DNA from: Candidatus Kuenenia stuttgartensis
Lineage (GTDB): Bacteria > Gemmatimonadota > Gemmatimonadetes > Gemmatimonadales > Gemmatimonadaceae
Direction: 5' to 3'
NCBI GenBank assembly: GCA_943330235.2
Contig: CALQGY020000028.1
Coordinates: 1-34,318 of the forward strand
DNA length: 34,318 nucleotides
Shown: positions 31,213 through 34,318 of the stretch, piece after piece
Layout of the letters: the number at the start of each line of letters is the position of its first letter
Position numbering within the stretch: the first letter of the stretch is position 1
Translations under genes and position numbers: made by a program
Notes under the pieces: model-generated
Database searches by the model: none
Seen by the model: the letters and a program-made list of their open reading frames with translations, nothing else
Told to the model about the DNA's origin: nothing

Positions 31213-33360
31213 CTACTTCGCGACCGCCACCGCCCCAATCAGCCGAATCAGCGCATCCACATCGCGCAGATCCAGCACCTCGCCTGGCGCATGCGAGTAC
31301 CGCCCCGGCCACGACAACCCCACATTCGGCCCACCCCACGGCGCAATCGATGAGCCGTCCGTCGAGCCGTGCGTCGTGCCCATCTGAATCGGAATCCCCG
31401 CCGCGCGCGCAAGGCGCAGCACGCGGTCCCGCTCCACCCGCGGCGTGATCGAGCCGTCGTCGAGGCCGCGCATCACCGCGCCGTGTCCGAGCTTCAGATA
31501 CGCAAACATCGGCTGCTCCAGCGGCGTGTCCGACGACACAAACGTGTCGATGCTGTACACGCGCACGAGATTGCGCCCGTGCTCCGCGCCAAACGCCGAG
31601 GCGCCCAACAGACCGCCTTCCTCACGCGTGCTGAAGACAAAAATCACTTTGTGCGTGAGCGTCGCCGGGTTGAGTCGCTGCATCGCCAACAGCAACGCCG
31701 TCGATCCCGTGCGGTCGTCGCTGCCGCGGCCCGTCAACCGCGTGCCGGCCAACCGCGCCGCATGCTTATACGCCGTCACCGCCGCGCCCACGCGCACGCC
31801 GCGCGCGACCAGCCCCGCCGAGTCCGTGCCAAACCACGCCGTCACGACGTTCAGCGGCTTGCTCCGCGCCGAGTCGCGCGGCACGAACACGCCGCGCAGC
31901 GATTCCGCCACGTGACCGCCCGCGTCCGCGTCGAAGTGCAACATGGCCGGCTGCCCTTCCCACGCCGTCACCACCGGGCCGCCCTTCCGCAGCAACCGCA
32001 CGCGGCCGTCGCCCTGGATGGCTTCCACCTCGAACGACACCTCGTCCATGTGCGCGACAAACGCCACCGAGTCACGGTCGGGCCCCACGGCCACGATCAG
32101 ATTCCCCGCCGTATCCACCACGGCCTTCGCGGCCGCCCACGCCGGCAGCTTCGCGCGAATCGCATCGCGCACCCGCCATTCATGTCCCGGCACCCCCGCC
32201 AAATCCGCAATGCTGATGAACGTGCGCTCGGCGTTCTCATACGCGTCTTTCCGTGCCACGCGACGTGACGTGGTGTCCACAGAGGGCGCCACCCAGGCCG
32301 CACTCGTGTCCGCGCTCCCTGAGGCCGCCATCGCGGCGCGCAACAAGGCGCGCGCGTCGGTGGCATGAATGGACTCCACCAGCGACCCCGCAAAGCGCAC
32401 GCGCGGCACGACCACCTGCACCGTGTCCTTGCTACGGCTTCCGCTCAGCGCCAACGCCAGCGAACGCGTCAGACGCGACTTGCTGTTGCCCAGTCGCGAC
32501 ACCGGCACCGCACTGACGCTGGTCTGCGCCTGCACTCGGCCGTCGTCCAGCAGCGTCACCTGATCCACCGCGCCTACGCGCGCCAACACCGCGCTCAATC
32601 CCACCCAGCCGAAGCTCCGCTGCGCGGAGAGCACGAAGATCGTTTCTCCCGCGCGCACCCCCGACTTGGCCGTCGCCACCGCCGCACTCGCGACCGCGGC
32701 ACAGCTGGCGCGCGCACCGGCCGCCGGACCCGAGGCGTACCCCTCGTACGTCCACACCGGCCGCACGGCCACCACTGGATCCAGCAGCGACACCCCCAAC
32801 GCCTCGGCCTGCGCGCGTGAATCCACCCCCAGATCCACCCACAGCTGGTCCACGCCCACAATGGCGGTGTCCGCGCGATGCTGGCGCGTGAAGTGCCCGT
32901 TGGCCACGGCGACCACGCCGGTGACTTCGCCGCGCGCGGTGAGCAAATGCACCTGCTGCGCCTCGTGAAACTGATCCCACAGCGGATGCGCCGGCACCCC
33001 CGCGCGATGCAGGCGCACGAAGCCATCATCCGTGATCTGGCTGACCACAAACCCCGGCACGTCCATGGCGCACGCGACCACACGTCGCGGCGTACCGCTG
33101 CCCACGCGCGTGACGAGATTGCCATACACATCCGACTTCCACCCGGTGAGCACGGGGGCCAGATCGCGCAGCCCGCGCGCTTCACCACCCGGTGGCGCCT
33201 CAAGGTGCACCCACGCAGCCACGGCGGACGCCACGGCCTGATCGCCCCCTTGGGCGGTCAGCAGCGACGGCGCGCACCCCATCGCCAGGCCGAGCCCCAC
33301 GGACAAGCGAAACGCCGCGTGCGCGGCACCCATCAGATTCGACACGGTGCTACGAACCAT
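31213..33360 (-). CDS. secreted M42-family metallopeptidase with degenerate N-terminal duplicate
   Basis: A 715-residue exported protein. ATG 33360 gives a signal peptide ending near TAQ37 and has a GGAG seven bases upstream. The C-terminal half (about 410-715) is a complete M42 glutamyl aminopeptidase-like domain: H437 in AHMDE, the DDRTG pair D548/D549, E580-E581, D605 and H690 form the expected two-metal site. The N-terminal half (about 40-330) aligns with it in order (D-x-GNL, A-MD-GF, DG-VRL, ET-IFVLS) but lacks the ligands: A98 replaces the first His, the DDR motif is lost, and the Glu pair reads QR. The active half should cut N-terminal residues from peptides outside the cytoplasm. DinB and MobA-like genes lie upstream on the same strand. 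Confidence 0.85.
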   Translation of the reverse strand: MVRSTVSNLMGAAHAAFRLSVGLGLAMGCAPSLLTAQGGDQAVASAVAAWVHLEAPPGGEARGLRDLAPVLTGWKSDVYGNLVTRVGSGTPRRVVACAMDVPGFVVSQITDDGFVRLHRAGVPAHPLWDQFHEAQQVHLLTARGEVTGVVAVANGHFTRQHRADTAIVGVDQLWVDLGVDSRAQAEALGVSLLDPVVAVRPVWTYEGYASGPAAGARASCAAVASAAVATAKSGVRAGETIFVLSAQRSFGWVGLSAVLARVGAVDQVTLLDDGRVQAQTSVSAVPVSRLGNSKSRLTRSLALALSGSRSKDTVQVVVPRVRFAGSLVESIHATDARALLRAAMAASGSADTSAAWVAPSVDTTSRRVARKDAYENAERTFISIADLAGVPGHEWRVRDAIRAKLPAWAAAKAVVDTAGNLIVAVGPDRDSVAFVAHMDEVSFEVEAIQGDGRVRLLRKGGPVVTAWEGQPAMLHFDADAGGHVAESLRGVFVPRDSARSKPLNVVTAWFGTDSAGLVARGVRVGAAVTAYKHAARLAGTRLTGRGSDDRTGSTALLLAMQRLNPATLTHKVIFVFSTREEGGLLGASAFGAEHGRNLVRVYSIDTFVSSDTPLEQPMFAYLKLGHGAVMRGLDDGSITPRVERDRVLRLARAAGIPIQMGTTHGSTDGSSIAPWGGPNVGLSWPGRYSHAPGEVLDLRDVDALIRLIGAVAVAK

Positions 33361-33395
33361 CGCGGCGCTCCATGACCTCGGGTGGTAAACACGGT

Positions 33396-33427
33396 GGTGA
33401 GGGCACGATGCTGCGCGCGCCCTCACC
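33396..33427. terminator. inverted repeat upstream of the M42 gene
   Basis: A 9-bp perfect stem (GGTGAGGGC / GCCCTCACC) with a 14-base loop lies between the DinB and M42 genes. On the minus strand it could end the DinB transcript or act in the M42 leader. The following T-run is weak. Confidence 0.35.
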
Positions 33428-33481
33428 GCATGTCGACCAACCTACTGCCATTCCCCCATGCGCACACGGGGCGCGAGGCGG

Positions 33482-33979
33482 TTACATCGACTCGTCGGCG
33501 CTCGGGCCGTACAGGCCGGGAACGGGCACACCCACCATGCGATAGTAAATCGTCAACTGCGCGCGGTGATGGATCATGTGGCCGATCACCATGCTGCGCA
33601 TCACGGCGACGCGCGGCATCGCCATGATCACGGTATCGCCGTTCTTCATCGTCCACGTCTGCATCATCTGCTCGTCAGTGGCATTGGCCAGCGCGGCCTT
33701 GAACGCCACCATGCGCTCGTCAAACTGCGCGACAAACCCTTCGGCGGTCGTCGGCACCGGCGGCGCCGGCGGCATGGGCTGCGCGAAATCCAGCACGTCG
33801 GTGTTCAACGTCATCGTCCCCCACATCGGGAAGTCGGTGAGGTGATTCACCAGCTTCTGCAACGGCCACGACTTCTCGTGCGGCGTGAACGACAGATGGT
33901 CGGCCGGCACGCGCTCCAACATACGGCGCGTGTTCGCCATTTCGTGGTCGAGATCGGCGAGGGCACTCTGGACAATCAT
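33482..33979 (-). CDS. DinB-family protein
   Basis: A 165-residue four-helix-bundle protein of the DinB/YfiT superfamily. The pattern of metal-binding histidines is present: one in LVNHLTDFP (about residue 46) and a pair in GHMIHHRAQLTIYYR (near residue 136), the family's most conserved stretch. Some relatives are thiol S-transferases (bacillithiol or mycothiol dependent) and many have no known role. ATG 33979 overlaps the TGA of the MobA-like gene (ATGA), so the two are coupled; ATG 33985 is the alternative start. Confidence 0.9.
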   Translation of the reverse strand: MIVQSALADLDHEMANTRRMLERVPADHLSFTPHEKSWPLQKLVNHLTDFPMWGTMTLNTDVLDFAQPMPPAPPVPTTAEGFVAQFDERMVAFKAALANATDEQMMQTWTMKNGDTVIMAMPRVAVMRSMVIGHMIHHRAQLTIYYRMVGVPVPGLYGPSADESM

Positions 33980-34318
33980 GGACATGGCAGGTGGGGCTGA
34001 GGTGAGTCATCGGACCGCCAACGCGCCACGTCAGCGGGGGTATCAAGATCGAAGTGACCGTGGCGCAGAAAGACCGTCAGCGTGTCGGGTGACACGAACA
34101 GATCACGAGCGCCACGATCACCGGACAAGCCCAGCAGGGCGGGCCAGTCCTCGCTTGGCAGCAGTGCCGGAATGCCACGAATGGGACGTCCTGCACCGTC
34201 GTGGTAGTTGGAGGCCACCCGCCGCGTGCCATCAGCCGACGCGAAGACCAGCGCCTCCACATGCGCGTGATCGACGCTCGGCATGTCGCAGGCGACCACG
34301 AGCAGCGCATCGCGCGCC
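33976..34318 (-). CDS. MobA-like NTP transferase, C-terminal part
   Basis: The C-terminal 113 residues of a nucleotidyltransferase of the MobA (molybdenum cofactor guanylyltransferase) type; the rest lies beyond the window end. The visible segment begins with LLVVACDMPSVD, the metal-binding DMP motif of the MobA fold, and ends with the typical tail (DLDTPADVARW). The missing N-terminus would hold the nucleotide-binding GG-S-RMG motif, so the exact activity (Mo cofactor or another nucleotidyl sugar/cofactor) cannot be fixed. It is translationally coupled to the DinB gene. Confidence 0.82.
   Translation of the reverse strand, partial: ARDALLVVACDMPSVDHAHVEALVFASADGTRRVASNYHDGAGRPIRGIPALLPSEDWPALLGLSGDRGARDLFVSPDTLTVFLRHGHFDLDTPADVARWRSDDSPQPHLPCP

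Overview
The window is a GC-rich, gene-dense bacterial chromosome segment. It has no tRNA, rRNA, IS element or CRISPR array that I can see. The gene set suggests a Gemmatimonadota-type soil bacterium, or a relative with a similar envelope biology: many secreted proteins with signal peptides, Big_2-type Ig domains, a long MoxR/VWA/DUF4159 operon, DUF1343, DUF1028, and a P1 peptidase. This assignment is an inference from gene content, not from a marker gene.

Region 1 (1-5817, + strand) looks like a small catabolic cluster for an amine or amino acid. It has the end of a CoA-transferase alpha subunit, the beta subunit, a class III PLP aminotransferase, an APC-family permease, and a large flavin/4Fe-4S enzyme of the trimethylamine/histamine dehydrogenase family. 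Stop/start overlaps couple the first and second genes and the third and fourth genes. Region 2 (5854-9871, +) holds four mostly exported proteins: a P1 (DmpA-like) peptidase, a DUF1343/NamZ-like muramidase, a DUF1028 protein and a PEBP/YbhB protein. Region 3 (10003-11620) holds a Big_2 protein and a convergent small secreted protein of unknown function.

Region 4 (11770-15529, +) is a gluconeogenic pair: class I fructose-1,6-bisphosphatase followed by phosphoenolpyruvate synthase. Two unrelated 14-bp tandem arrays lie at 11099-11154 and 12866-12929. Each covers the stop codon of a gene and repeats that stop in all three frames.

Region 5 (15559-29917, - strand) is the most striking part: an apparent eight-gene operon. 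In transcription order it encodes a membrane VWA/glutamine-amidotransferase-like protein, a secreted caspase/C13-like protein lacking the catalytic Cys but carrying an EF-hand loop, a TPR protein with a gluzincin HELTH site, a DUF4159 protein, a MoxR AAA+ ATPase, a DUF58 protein, a BatA-type VWA membrane protein, and a 1241-residue DUF4175-like membrane protein with 18 QQG repeats. Several junctions are ATGA/GTGA overlaps. It resembles MoxR-VWA (Bat-like) envelope systems with additional protease-fold subunits, and its function is not established.

Region 6 (30087-34318): a divergent control region with four AACGTCCG copies leads to a Spy/CpxP-like periplasmic protein on the + strand. A strong terminator follows. 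On the - strand come a secreted M42 peptidase with an inactive duplicated N-terminal half, a DinB-family protein, and a MobA-like nucleotidyltransferase cut by the window end.
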